Both the position numbers and the translations under genes were made by a program. Shown piece after piece: positions 29,912 to 40,424 of a stretch of DNA of 64,000 nt (position 1 is the stretch's first letter; the number at the start of each line of letters is the position of its first letter). The notes below the pieces were generated by a model. It was not told the origin of the DNA. It ran no database searches and saw only the letters and a program-made list of their open reading frames with translations. Where the stretch lies: assembly GCA_015501595.1 (NCBI GenBank), contig JADNRX010000247.1, positions 18,551 to 82,550 of the forward strand. The letters are read 5' to 3'. The DNA comes from Hymenopellis radicata. Taxonomy: Eukaryota > Basidiomycota > Agaricomycetes > Agaricales > Physalacriaceae.

Positions 29912-32357
29912 ATGGGCTTCAAAGATTCTGTTCTGTATCAGGTATGCTGTTATCGTTATGGTGTTGGTGGAGTTTAATAATGATGATCCGTTAGGACATG
30001 ACTCCGTCATTATTGGCGGTGTCGTTGTTCTCTTCTCTTGGTGCTTTCAGTTTTGGTTACGATAACAACTGGTACGTCCTTATGTTGGCTTCTAATCGTG
30101 TCTTGACCAGCAAAATAGGTGGGGAGGCGTCATTGGGGCGACCCAATTCGGCAAGGAGTTTGGTTCAGGTGAGTGGTTGAGGTTCGTATTCTCAATCCGC
30201 CTTCTAACGGTTCTTCCACAGGCTGGACAACATTGGACGACGGCACTCGGATACGCGCGTTGTCTTCCTCGGATAAGAGTACAGGTACTGCACTTGGAAC
30301 GGCACGTCTTTTTCCATGTTATACTCTCCTTCTCTCTCTTACCCACTGTCAGGCCGGAATCATGATCGGTTGTATGATTGCGCCCCTCATTAACGAACGC
30401 TTTGGGCGAAGGATATCCTTCGTATCTCTAGGTGTTATTGGGTGAGCCGGAAGTTGACTGCGTACTTATGACGCGACTGACACTGTGTAGCATTATTGGA
30501 ACCGTTATTCAAGCCTGCTCGACCATCAAGTCATCGTATTGGACGCTCATCGCTGGAAAGATCATTGTCAACATAAGCGTCGGTATTGCATCTGCAGTGA
30601 CCGGTCTTTATCAAGCAGAATGTGCCCCCAGACGCATTCGAGGTGCCTTGGTCAATTTTTGTAAGCGCCCCTACGTTCCTTCCAGTGAGATTGCTGACCT
30701 TGCATCCAGACACTGTTGTACAGAAGTGAGTTATCAATCCCATGCCACTGTGTTTTTGTCTGATTTTGCAGCTTGGGAACGTTCCTGGGAAATGCAGTCA
30801 TGTTCGGCGTTCATCTTCGTACTGACAGTCTCGTCTGGATGCTTCCTATTGGGTTGCAGTTCATCTTCCCTGTTGTTATCGCTCTGGGTAGTATGTTCCT
30901 TCCCGAGTCGCCGCGAGTAAGTCTCCGACCAATATGTTTGCGTCCAATTTACTGACCTCGTCATGCAGTGGCTCGTCCAGAAGGGAAGGCTCGATGGTAC
31001 GGAACTGGTTCCTCTATTCTTGTCCCAGTCTGACCTCGGTCACAGAGGCACATAACTCCATGCGTCGACTTCGTGGTCTTCATGCTGACGACGCAGACAT
31101 CGCTGCTGAAGTCGAAGAAATTCGCGTGGCTTATGAGCACGAGAAGGAGTTGACCAAGGGTGTTAGCTTCTTCCAGATATTCCGCGGTTCGGATCTTCGC
31201 CGTACTTTGATCGCTATTGGCATACAATGCTTGCAGCAGGCGCAGGGTATCAGTTTCATGGTACGGGTCTCTTTTATTTCTCTCGTCTGTTACGCTGACT
31301 TCGTCCTGTAGAACGTAAGCATCAAGTCTCTGATTCCGGGTTAACCGTCCTGACTTCTCTTTCTATCATGAAGAACTACCTCAACACCACTGTAAGTCGA
31401 GTCATCATTTCCTGTTTACATGCTAATCCTGCGTCTAGCTCCTCAATCTGGGTTTCGAAAACACTTATGAACTCCTTGTCATACTATACGCCTGCAAGTT
31501 GTTCATCTCGCTCGTCGGTGAGCTTCTTCTATAATTCACTGTCATGGTTTGACGCTCAACGCATCTCAGGCTTCTACCTTCCCGATCGCATTGGCCGTCG
31601 TCCTATTGTCTTTATCGGGTCTTCCGTCTTCTTGTTCTCGATGTTGACTGTCGCTGGTGTGGCAACGGTCACGAACAGCAAGCCCACGGGTGCGCTAGGA
31701 AGATTAACGCTCGGAGGTGAGCATTACCACCTCATACAGGCCGTCGACTGACGAGACATTCAATTTGCATGTAGCTGTTTTCATGTGGATCTTGATTGAC
31801 TCCTTCACCTGGGTGAGCATTGTGTAGTATCTGCCCCCAACAGCTGGCGCTAATATGTACTTCAGTCTCCAATGCCATGGACCATCGCCTCCGAAGTTTC
31901 AAGCAATCGCCTTCGTGGGAAAACCCTCGCTTCCGCTGCGTGGTCTGGTTTCGGTGTCGGTCTCATCTCCAACCTGGGTATTCATTCCTTCGTCCTCCTC
32001 GGGTTGGAGCAATACACTAACATTAACGCTCAGTGGTGCCCTACATTCAGGACGAAGGTTATGGAAACTTGCAAGGACAGATCGCCTACCTCTGGGCCGG
32101 ATTTTCTGTTGCCGCGTAAGTTCTTGCGTTTTCTTTCTTGCGCTGGTACTCATATCTACCTCGATTCCTGAAGACTCTTGTTCTGCTTCTTCTTCGTTCC
32201 CGAGCTCAAAGGCCGCTCGCTCGAAGAGCTGGATATTCTGTTCTATAACAAGGTTCCGACACGCAAGTTTGCTACGTATCAGATTCCTCCTGAGGCGAGG
32301 CCGAAGGTTGAGGAAGAGGAAAAGGAGCATACGGAGCACATTGGAGATGCCGCCTAG
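29912..32357 (+). CDS. MFS sugar transporter, copy 2 (intact)
   Basis: The intact sister of the transporter at 9824, with the same exon layout. Landmarks are MGFKDSVLYQ, SLGAFSFGYDNN, GVIGATQFGKEFGSG, MIGCMIAPLINERFGRR, YQAECAPRRIRGALVNFYTV, VWMLPIGLQFIFPVVIALGS, FLPESPR followed by WLVQKGRLD, the large loop AAEVEEIRVAYEHEKELTKG, CLQQAQGISFM, GFYLPDRIGRRPIVF, TIASEVSSNRLRGK, YLWAGFSVAA and FFVPELKGRSLEELDILFYN. It ends EHTEHIGDAA. The RIRG and PESPRW sugar-porter motifs are complete here. The two copies stay similar even in promoters and many intron edges, so the duplication is fairly recent and included the promoter. Substrate unknown; the linked dehydrogenase and reductase suggest a sugar or alditol. 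Confidence 0.9.
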
Positions 32358-32606
32358 TGGAATATCAATGTATACCTAATGTCATATTCACTTAGCCCTA
32401 ATACTACTACACCTTTCATTGGATATATGGATATGAGGACTGTCACTACTTAGTATAGGGGCCTTACCTTAACCGTGCTGAGTCGCGTGACCGCGATTCT
32501 TTCTTTCTTCCACCACGTTCAATCCCGAGTCTTACAGGCCTCCGCGACTCTCTCAAGGTCTGTGCGATTCTGCTTAACGTCTTTCCAACTCGTCATTCGT
32601 TTAGAC

Positions 32607-33013
32607 ATGCCGCGTTACAAGAAAGGCCATACCAAAGCGAACCAAGCGCGGATGGCAAATCTACGACATGCAAAACTAGCCAAAGTAAAGAAGGAGAACT
32701 CCGCGCCAGCCGCTACGACGGTCGAGGCGAATGAGGAGAACATCCCCCGGCCGATACGCCGCTGAGCATGGCCGAACGACGCGCAGAGAATGCGGGAAAG
32801 CAGTTACTGGAGATTACGAAACAGCTCAAGGCCGTCCAGCACGACCTTGCTAACGCTCTTGACAGGGAGAAACGCCTCAAATGCGCCGCCGACGCATGGA
32901 AGCAGGAACGGGAGGAATGGAGTGCTTTGAGGACCCAGAGCGGAATACCGTTCCTGCCACTGTGGCGGATATCGGAGACACAAGAGGTTATTGGTGAGCA
33001 TGTACAATTATGA
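32607..33013 (+). pseudogene. two-frame coiled-coil fragment
   Basis: MPRYKKGHTKANQARMANLR opens a basic 52-codon frame that stops at 32763-32765. Two bases out of phase, from 32768, a charged helical frame continues (MAERRAENAGKQLLEITKQL, then DREKRLKCAADAWKQEREEW) to 33013. Taken together they look like one protein split by an indel. No intron with proper borders resolves it. Family not recognised. Confidence 0.4.
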
Positions 33014-33053
33014 AATGAGATCAAAGCTAAAGAGCTGTATAGATATGGGTGCA

Positions 33054-33899
33054 TCACGGATCGACCAACACTATTCGTACTCGTCGAATTAAATTGAATA
33101 ATGAACGAACACGAGCGGCAGGTTGATATCCGGCCCAATTTAGGTATAGCACAACTGCTGCCGCCACCGTTACTCCAAGGATACTGAACGCCAGTGATGA
33201 GCATCTTCGGCGACCTGGTGAGGAAGGCGGCGACGAAAGACTAGAAGGGAAAACGATATGATGACTTCCAAGGCGCTTCTGAGGAGAGGTCAGCAAATGA
33301 TGATTTGTGCAGGTGCGAATGTTGTCCACCATCACCAGTCTGGCCGCCGAGTCCAACGTGGTCTGCCAGTACGATAACCCTCCGTCTTCTGGTGGAAGAT
33401 GATAATGCACTTGAATCTTCTTCGAATGCAGTCCGTGCTCGTCTTTGAATTGAAGGTTATCCCCGTCCTCTTCGTCCTCGATCGCGACGGTTTCGACACG
33501 GAATTTATGGTGGCACTCTACATCAGCAGGGGGCTCTTCTTCCATCGGCACGGTTTTCACTTCACGTCGTGAGCTCTGGTGAGCATTGAAGTTGACGACC
33601 ACGCACCTGATACATTGATAGTCTCGCCAGGACCCAGTCTGCCTTTATTGGGGCGTACGATATATCCCTATATTGTACAGATCAGCCCTTGGCGCCAGGT
33701 TTCACCGCTCGAATAGCGCACCTCAGTATAATTCGTCTTGACCTTGAAGGCCACCCAAAAGTCATTCGCATTAGTGACGTCGAATGACCGCGTTTGGCGT
33801 TGTGTCAGAGGCCCTGTGCACGTTGAGCCGTCGCCCAGTTCATCGGTGGCGAGACGTACGGGCAAAGTCTAGAGATGTCGACGAAAGCTGGACGGACAT
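33054..33899 (-). CDS. VAP-type ER membrane protein (MSP domain, Scs2-like)
   Basis: A vesicle-associated-membrane-protein-associated protein, the ER anchor that binds FFAT-motif lipid-transfer proteins at contact sites. The ATG at 33899 opens MSVQLSSTSLDFA. A 46-base intron (GTACGT...CACAG) joins it to RPLTQRQTRSFDVTNANDFW and VAFKVKTNYTE, then a second intron leads to GYIVRPNKGRLGPGETINVS and a third to VVNFNAHQS...EEEPPADVECHHKFRVET. This is the standard MSP-domain order. The C-terminal part carries a Ser/Pro-rich linker and a tail-anchor helix, SLAFSILGVTVAAAVVLYLN. Without the first intron the frame lacks an ATG, so the splice is well supported. Confidence 0.85.
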
Positions 33900-34538
33900 G
33901 GTCGTCTCTGCACTGCCAGAATCAGAGACAAATCAATTGAAACGATCGACTGATAGGAAATCATGCGTCATAAATGGGCGGCAGTAACCATGTCTAAAAT
34001 GCGTGGCCAGGAACACCTCAACCTTCCTGTCATTCGGATATTTACTGCGACCTCGCTGACGGAGAGCGTGAGGTGATCGTCCTCCTCGCCCATTGCACAG
34101 CAGCCTTCGGACTTGTTTCCGTTGAAGCGTAAGTATCGAGAGTTCTTCAGTGTTGTTGACAATGAAGAAATGGGGGTCGACTGAACGCCAGATTGATTAT
34201 TGGCGGCAAACGATCACCTTTACAAGGTCTTCTCAGTCTATGACGCCTCCGGGGAAGGGGCATTGTTCCCCGCTCTCAGCACTGTGGAGTCTCCGGTGGC
34301 CGACGGGGTCGATTGCGTGTCTTGCCAATGTTCCCGGCTGCGTGCAACTTCCTCTGCGTTTGGTGCTTCTACGTTGTAAAGCGTACAACACAAGTGAGTC
34401 ATTGGTATTCAATCATATAGAAATCTCACTGAAGACTCCCGCAGGCTTGGGTGGGCCATGCTGATATCTCAACAGCAACCTCAGGTTCCGTTAACCGATA
34501 TAAGGCGCCCCAATAGAAGTTGGGATTATCTTTTCTCG
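33900..34538. other. promoter region of the VAP gene and unassigned sequence
   Basis: About 640 bases. A minus-strand frame at 33968-34162 has protein-like content (STTLKNSRYLRFNGNKSEGC), but no start or family is evident. Confidence 0.3.
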
Positions 34539-35690
34539 ATGCTCCCTATCGGCCTCTTGTTTTCGTTGCTAGGCCTTGCCTTTGCATGTTCGCCTTCTAC
34601 CCAGATGCACGATGATGGATTACTCCTCACGTCCGAAATCGACGACTTCATTCAGTCTATTCCCGTCGAATGGGGCGCTCCTGGAGGTGTCGCGGTCGCC
34701 GCTGTTATGATGAACGAGAATGGCAGCTGGTCTGTTGACACCAAAGGTTATGGTAACGCAAGATCGGATGGCACGCTCGTCGATTCTGAGACCATGTTTG
34801 CCATTGGTTCCAACTCAAAGGTCAATATCTCTCTTATACTTATGCACCTTAGACTAACTGGGTGCATTTATTATAGCAATTCAATGCGGTGTCTACCGGG
34901 CTTCTGCTCTTCAACGACTCGCTTGAGCCACGCCTCACGATGTCCACGAAACTGGGCTCGGTCTTTCCCGAGTCATGGGAGCTCATGGACGACTTCGCTA
35001 CTTCACAGAGTACGATAGTAGATCTGTTCAGTCACCGCACCGGGCTTCCGCGCCATGACCTTTCGTACTCGGCCAATGATACGGTCCCAGATATGGTTCG
35101 TCGTTTCTTCTTTGCGCCTGGATTCAGTACTGAACCTAGCTTGTGCAGATGAGCCGCACCAAGTACCTGAAACCATCCCTTGAATTCCGCGATAGGTACC
35201 AATACAACAAGTTGAACAACATCATGTATGGGATGCCCTTCTTCCCGCGAAAATACCCTTCACGCGCTATGTCAAACAGAACATCTTTGAACCGCTTGGG
35301 TTGAGCGCGACATACTCGCCCGATGTTGCTTCACAAGAGCATGTCCTCGCACAAGGCTTCGCGAGGCTTGGAGTCAATAAAACTGAAAACTCGTTTGATA
35401 TGGGCACTCCAACCCCTCTGGAATTCTGGGCGTAACTGAGGACGGCAATTGTTCGTTCTTTCCTTGCTCCATTCAAAACGCTGATACAATAATTTCGGTC
35501 CATCAGTTATCTCTGGCGCCGGTGGTATCATCATGAAGGCACACGATGCCGCCGTCTGGCTTTAGACCCTACTCCTTGACGGCGTAAATCCTAAGACGGG
35601 AGAACAAGTAATTCCAGCTGAAGTGATCGCACATATCTCGACTGGTAAAACCGTCGTTTCGGGGTCTGGAACAGAGTATGTGCTAGTAGC
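34539..35690 (+). pseudogene. broken beta-lactamase-like serine hydrolase
   Basis: The start MLPIGLLFSLLGLAFACSPS gives a signal peptide. It is followed by EIDDFIQSIPVEWGAPGGVA, MFAIGSNSK (the SxxK nucleophile motif of class C beta-lactamase/esterase-type enzymes), an intron, QFNAVSTGLLLFNDSLEPRL, DLFSHRTGLPRHDLSYSAND and RYQYNKLNN (YxN region). From about 35230 the reading is broken. TRYVKQNIFEPLGLSATYSP continues in a new frame, another shift lies near 35430, and VISGAGGIIMKAHDAAVWL ends at an in-frame TAG (35563-35565) before TLLLDGVNPKTGEQVIPAEV. The remaining C-terminal domain is absent. The intact family members are about 500 residues and secreted. Confidence 0.75.
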
Positions 35691-35943
35691 TTTTCTTCAT
35701 AACGCGTTACTCAGACATCTGTTGCAGCGAAATCTCACTGTATGCCGTTGGTCAACGAGTTGCCACTTACAGAGGATTCAGTGCGTAATATTTCCTTGTG
35801 TGTAGGTCCCCGGCTTCTACTCGCCGCCATCATTGAAGTACCATGTACCGTAGATAATGCCAGTGTCTTCCGAAGCAAAGAAATCGAAGAGACCGCGCGA
35901 AAGATCCAATCCCGTGTCCGGACAACCGGGACACTGTCAATTA

Positions 35944-36479
35944 TTAGACGCAGACAAGGAGATTTAAGAAATTGACGCGGACATGGTCCATGATGGTGGC
36001 CTGAGTTGTCTTCCCGTTATACGTCATGGTGATAGTCTTGAAGCAGTTGGGACCGGGAGACCCGTCACCGTATTGCTATAGAAAGGGAGATGTATATGCG
36101 AGGATTTCACTGAGGATGATCCGAGCGCTACGCACAGGCGTGTTCAGCGCGACAATCTAGTACCATAGCACAATGAGCTAGAGGTCCAAAATAATAGGGA
36201 AAATTGACTGACAAAGTCGCTGGCCACGTTGTTGGAACCGCAGGCACCGCTAGAGCAAGTTGAAAAAAAGAAGCGATGATGGATATATAAGAGGGCAGCT
36301 TACTTTCCGACATCGTAATACGACCAACGAGCACCGTCGAAGCGCTTGGCTAGGGTGTGGCTGACATCGCCACGAGCCCGTTTAGCGACACCATGGGCAT
36401 GGTGACGCTTGTGGCCATGGGAGGCAGCGATGGCGGAAGCGGCAAGGGCAAGAGGGACGAGAGCGAGGGAAAAGAGCAT
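35944..36479 (-). CDS. truncated RlpA-like (double-psi beta-barrel) secreted protein
   Basis: A small secreted protein of the RlpA-like/expansin-like fold. MLFSLALVPLALAASAIAAS is the signal peptide, followed by a His/Lys-rich propeptide (HGHKRHHAHGVAKRARGD). The barrel starts DGARWSYYDVG, continues after an intron as ACGSNNVASDFV, then IVALNTPQYGDGSPGPNCFK and TITMTYNGKTTQATIMD. At this point family members normally go on with a Cys-Gly-Cys segment and LSxxLF; here the frame reads HVRVNFLNLLVCV and stops. About 40 conserved residues are therefore missing. It may be a pseudogene or a shortened, still secreted form. Confidence 0.65.
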
Positions 36480-36829
36480 TTCGTTTAGTTTGTTTTCAGC
36501 AAAAGGAATGGAGAATAAGAGAGTGTCTGGGAGGCCGGGCGGTGAAAGGCAACAGCAACTGAGCGGAAAAGTGGGAGGTACAGTCTCCCTTCTTCCAATC
36601 TTGGTATCGCTGTGTTGACCAACGACGACGCTTATGGCTACTACTTCATGTACGTTATCAGGGACCGCATTTTGGACAAACTTCTTCAACTTGGATTATG
36701 TAGCGTCAGTGATTCGGACAGAGTGTATGTGTGGTTCCTTCGTGTCGATATCCCCTCACATCACTCGTAGTTATAAACAGACCGTCGCGAAATGTCCCAG
36801 CAACGCGTCCGCTCCCAGTGTAGCTTCGC

Positions 36830-36977
36830 CGACCTTGCAGGACGTACACCAATGGCGGCCACGGCGATACTTGCGGATTCGGGATCTTTGACCTGGGGCG
36901 CTGTCTCGACCGCTGCAGAGCCTACGGGAGATACTGTTCAGACGGCCAGCGAAGTTTGGTTCGACAGAAGTGCATAA
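36830..36977 (+). pseudogene. 3' gene remnant, copy 1 (TASEVWFD end)
   Basis: The plus frame reads GDTVQTASEVWFDRSA then stop. Its partner at 40196-40347 reads GETVPTASEVWFDKSG then stop. The DNA is closely similar for about 75 bases before the stop and loosely similar before that. Both copies sit immediately beside an oxygenase copy or remnant on the minus strand, so they appear to belong to one duplicated block. Family unknown. Confidence 0.5.
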
Positions 36978-37055
36978 GGGATTGCCAATCTTTCCGGTTA
37001 TTTCGTTATGCTTACCCCAAATTTCTTCAGTCCATTAGTAGTACAATTCAGTATC
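36978..37055. other. spacer between gene remnants
   Basis: Short stretch with no feature, separating the TASEVWFD remnant from the oxygenase exon remnant. Confidence 0.3.
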
Positions 37056-37158
37056 TGCGTTACGATCTCGGGAGTACAATCCGCGTTGTTCTGTGACTTC
37101 ATGCCGCTGGTGTACGACTCCTTGATGAGAGCGGAAAGCGGAATGAATTTGGTCGAAT
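37056..37158 (-). pseudogene. remnant of oxygenase first exon (third copy)
   Basis: About 100 bases match the first exon of the two oxygenase genes at 40425 and 62129. Shared plus-strand blocks are GAGTACAATCCGC, TGCCGCTGGTGTACGACTC and TTTGGTCGAAT. In the intact copies this exon encodes ALIKESYTSGTCQIDMEQCG. No later exon follows, so the rest was deleted. Confidence 0.65.
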
Positions 37159-38103
37159 ATTAATTAGCAGGGCTGTAGGCGGAAGGAACAGTGAGCGGAA
37201 AACGCCGGAAATGAACAGTTTCAGCTAGTAGGAGTAAGACTCCAAGATATACTCCAGTTAACAACACGTCGTTCGTGTGGCGAGCAGAGAAGTCAAACGG
37301 AGAAGCCGAATCCGAAGGACAGAAGTTTCCTTGCGTCTAAGCAAGGACTCTACCACCCCATAGAAAAAGGAAAGGCGAGATGCCGAGTCGAAACCGGACC
37401 GAACAATGCCCCTTAACCTGCCACGAGGAGCCCCTAAGTTGAAATGGCTCACCACCACAGCGGAAACGATGTGAGCGAGTGATGCGGCGAAGCGAAGCGA
37501 GCCAGCCATCGCTCGCCGAGCATCGTTGGAGCTGTGCGACGTGTGGACCACTGATACCCATACATGTTTAATTCTGCAATGTCTATGCACGCTGCTTCAC
37601 TGAGTGCGAACGGTACCGCGGCCGGAGATGACATTATGATAGACTAAGCGGAAACAATGCGAGCGGGCGACGGCGGCGAAGCCGCGTCGGCCGCGAGCTT
37701 TTGTTGTAGCTTTTTAATTTAGGAACAAACGACGTAGTATGCAACGATTGACATGTATGCAAGGAAAATGATGCGTTCACATCCATGTCGGCGTCGAAAT
37801 AGTGCCACTGTCAAAATATTGCCACCAATGATATTACCATCCTAAGCCTCACCTACCTCATCGCAAAACCAGGCAGGATCTGGATCAGCCTCGGGCAATT
37901 CGGTCCGATCCTCCGCCTCTTCACTCCATACCCAACTCTTTCTCCGGCGTAGAGCGCGCGCTTTAGGCGAACAATGGAGAAAGACAAGGTTCTCCAAGAA
38001 TTCCTGAGCGCAGTTAAATTGCGTACAGAGGGCGCAAAGTACAAATCCCCAATTATCTTAAGTATCCGAAACTCACACGTACCATAGTCCTCTCGAGAAG
38101 ATC
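37159..38103. other. gene-free stretch with GC-rich hairpins
   Basis: About 950 bases with no gene. GC-rich segments at 37470-37510 and 37650-37700 share GCGGAAAC(G/A)ATG(T/C)GAGCG followed by GCGGCGAAGC. The second can fold as a hairpin around GCGGC-GAA-GCCGC. A role is not evident. Confidence 0.4.
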
Positions 38104-39895
38104 ATGGTCTCTCTCAAGGATCATTTCCCCCCACTCAGTGACGAACGACTTCCTAAAAGCTCTTCGTCGGATATCGATTGCGTCGTCAGTGACTTGCAAC
38201 GCCTCGTAACAGCCATGAAGATTCATCGAAACACCCTCATTCCTATTCACCACCTTCCCGACGATGTGCTATCCCTGATCTTCAGGACATATTGTTTCGG
38301 TGACGATGACCACTCCATCTACTCTACACAACGCTGGGCACAGATCATGTTCGTGTGCCGAAGGTGGTTCAACCTAATCACTGACGACAGTTTCTTGTGG
38401 TCATTTATCGATATCGACGAAAGCCGCCGCTATGTTGATCGTATCAGGATGCAGCTAAAGCGCTCCAAGAACCATCTCTTGTCCATTCGTCACGAATACT
38501 CCACGCAACTGGGCATATATACTCTGTTATCGAAAGAAGCCCACCGCATCGGGGCTCTTCGTCTCAGTGCCCCAGCAGATATCATTACTGCAGTATGGAA
38601 CAACTTCTTGGGATCGAATCTACCGCCACTGCATTCATTATCAATACACGCACACGCAGGGACGGATCTCGCATTACCAGACAGCTTTCTCGCAATCCCA
38701 AGCCTGCGACAGCTTTCCTTACGAGACGTCGGTTTCTCAGTAGCCCTTTTACCTTCAAATCTTGTTGATCTCGACCTATCAACAAGTTCACGGGAATTGC
38801 GAAGGCTCGATATCTGGGTCTTCCTCGGCCTGCTGTCGCACATGACCCAGCTCCAGAAACTTCGCTTCGACGACTTCGTTACTGTGCAAAGCGACAACAG
38901 ACCCGCTGTAGCTCCTCCCCGTGTCCTCCTCCCCAAGCTACTCGAGCTTTCCATCGGAATACACTAGATGCAATAGCCATATTTCTGTTTGTGGTGCGGG
39001 TACCCGCCTCGTGCGCCCTCGAAATCTCCATTGATCATAAATCGCTCCCTATAACATCACACTATTCTCCCGATCGTATTACCCCACATTCGTGAAATGC
39101 GCATGCAGCCGGGACCAAACCATTACGCTTATTGAGAGCGGAAACAGCATTTCTTCGAGAGTTGCCATGGGATCTCGAGATCAGTGCGTTTACGCACACC
39201 GAGGTCAAAAGGCTTCCCCCCGTCTACTACGAGCGACACGGGATAGATTTTTTCTTCCGATTCTTTTTCACTCGTGGCAAATACCGCAATCGCATATGCA
39301 AGCGCCTGTTTCGAGTAATCGGGAAAGACGCGCTGGTCTTCGACGCGCAAAACATCACTGTTCAAAGCCATCAACTGACAGAGGGATGGTGGAAAGTCGC
39401 GTTGCTGTGCCTTCCTGTCTTGGAAGAGGTGCACGTCGCTGCAGACTATGTGACTATGGTCAACTTCTGCGACGCGCTCTCGCGCTTGTGCATGACCCAT
39501 CCCAGAGACTTTCCGCGGCTCAAGGCGATCCGCGTCGCCAAGGTTCCCAAGCACCTCTTACGCCAGCGCGCGACCACTGCGATGAGCGACGAACAAAACG
39601 TGATGCCGGAGAGGAGCTTCGAGCGCTGTCTCTTCCTCGTCAAACGATTGAAAGGGCTGGGTTTCCCACTTGCTCTGCTTTCGGTCAAGATAGGATATGA
39701 TGAATGGCCAGGGAAGAAGCAAGCTAGAGAGATAGCGCAGTTTGTGGACTGCTTCATGTACAATGAAACGACGGTCTACGACTATGAAGCGCTGAAGGCC
39801 AGTCAGATAGCATGGCAGGCGAATATGTTGGAGACGATGAGGGAGATTCAAGGGCCTGATTTTGAATGGCCGCCAGACGAGGAGTTTGAGGATTA
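38104..39895 (+). pseudogene. F-box protein gene, probably broken
   Basis: The N-terminal frame MVSLKDHFPPLSDERLPKSS leads to the F-box: IPIHHLPDDVLSLIFRTYCF and RWAQIMFVCRRWFNLITDDS. Leu-rich, LRR-like text follows (LRQLSLRDVGF, LVDLDLSTSSRELRRL, LPKLLELSIGIH) and stops at 38965. A single-base frame change restores text reading TLDAIAIFLFVVRVPASCAL. One TGA (39095-39097) interrupts this, and the frame then continues unbroken from about 39100 to 39895 (HTEVKRLPPVYYERHGIDFF ... GPDFEWPPDEEFED). F-box proteins recruit substrates to SCF ubiquitin ligases. One indel plus one stop are the only defects, so an unseen intron or sequence error remains possible. Confidence 0.65.
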
Positions 39896-40195
39896 GCCAT
39901 ACGCGCTTAATTGAATAAATGCAACAAGGAATCACGTACTTAGGTTCCGATACCTTAATTACAGTATTGCTATGGTCTAGATTCGCAGGGTATCTCTCAT
40001 AGTGGAACGGAGCCAGTCGCTGTTCCCGGGCCGGGGAAAGCCGGCGCCGCCACGTTCTTTCAAACAGCCATGGCTTGATTTCTTTTACCTCTTCTCCTGC
40101 TCGTTCGTCCTCCGTAACTACAGCCAGAGACAGTCTGCACGTTTTCGGATACGATTGGCGCGTTTTCCTATAACATATCCTTGACAATCTCGTGC
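39896..40195. other. spacer
   Basis: No gene seen. A GC-rich patch (GGGCCGGGGAAAGCCGGCGCC) lies near 40030. The long minus-strand open frame here is a shadow of the F-box gene. Confidence 0.3.
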
Positions 40196-40347
40196 AGGGC
40201 CCTGCCGACCTCAAGAGCAACTTGACCGGTGGCGTTGCAGGTTTTGGGCTCTTCGGCAACTTCTGGGGTGCTGGATGGTTGGCTACAGAGCCTACAGGAG
40301 AGACTGTTCCGACAGCCAGCGAAGTTTGGTTTGACAAGAGTGGTTAA
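40196..40347 (+). pseudogene. 3' gene remnant, copy 2 (TASEVWFD end)
   Basis: The frame reads GPADLKSNLTGGVAGFGLFG, then NFWGAGWLATEPTGETVPTA and SEVWFDKSG with a stop at 40345-40347. It is the partner of 36830-36977 and better preserved. No start or upstream exon found. Confidence 0.5.
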
Positions 40348-40424
40348 GAGACTGCAGACCTGGAGACATTGGCATTCAAACTTGTAGAACATGATTTCGG
40401 AATGAGGATATCATCTGCTGCTCA

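Noticed and set aside
39558..40337. Minus-strand open frame of 259 codons
   Set aside because: It overlaps the 3' half of the F-box gene and the TASEVWFD remnant, is rich in Arg/Leu/Pro with no domain, and behaves as a reverse-strand shadow.
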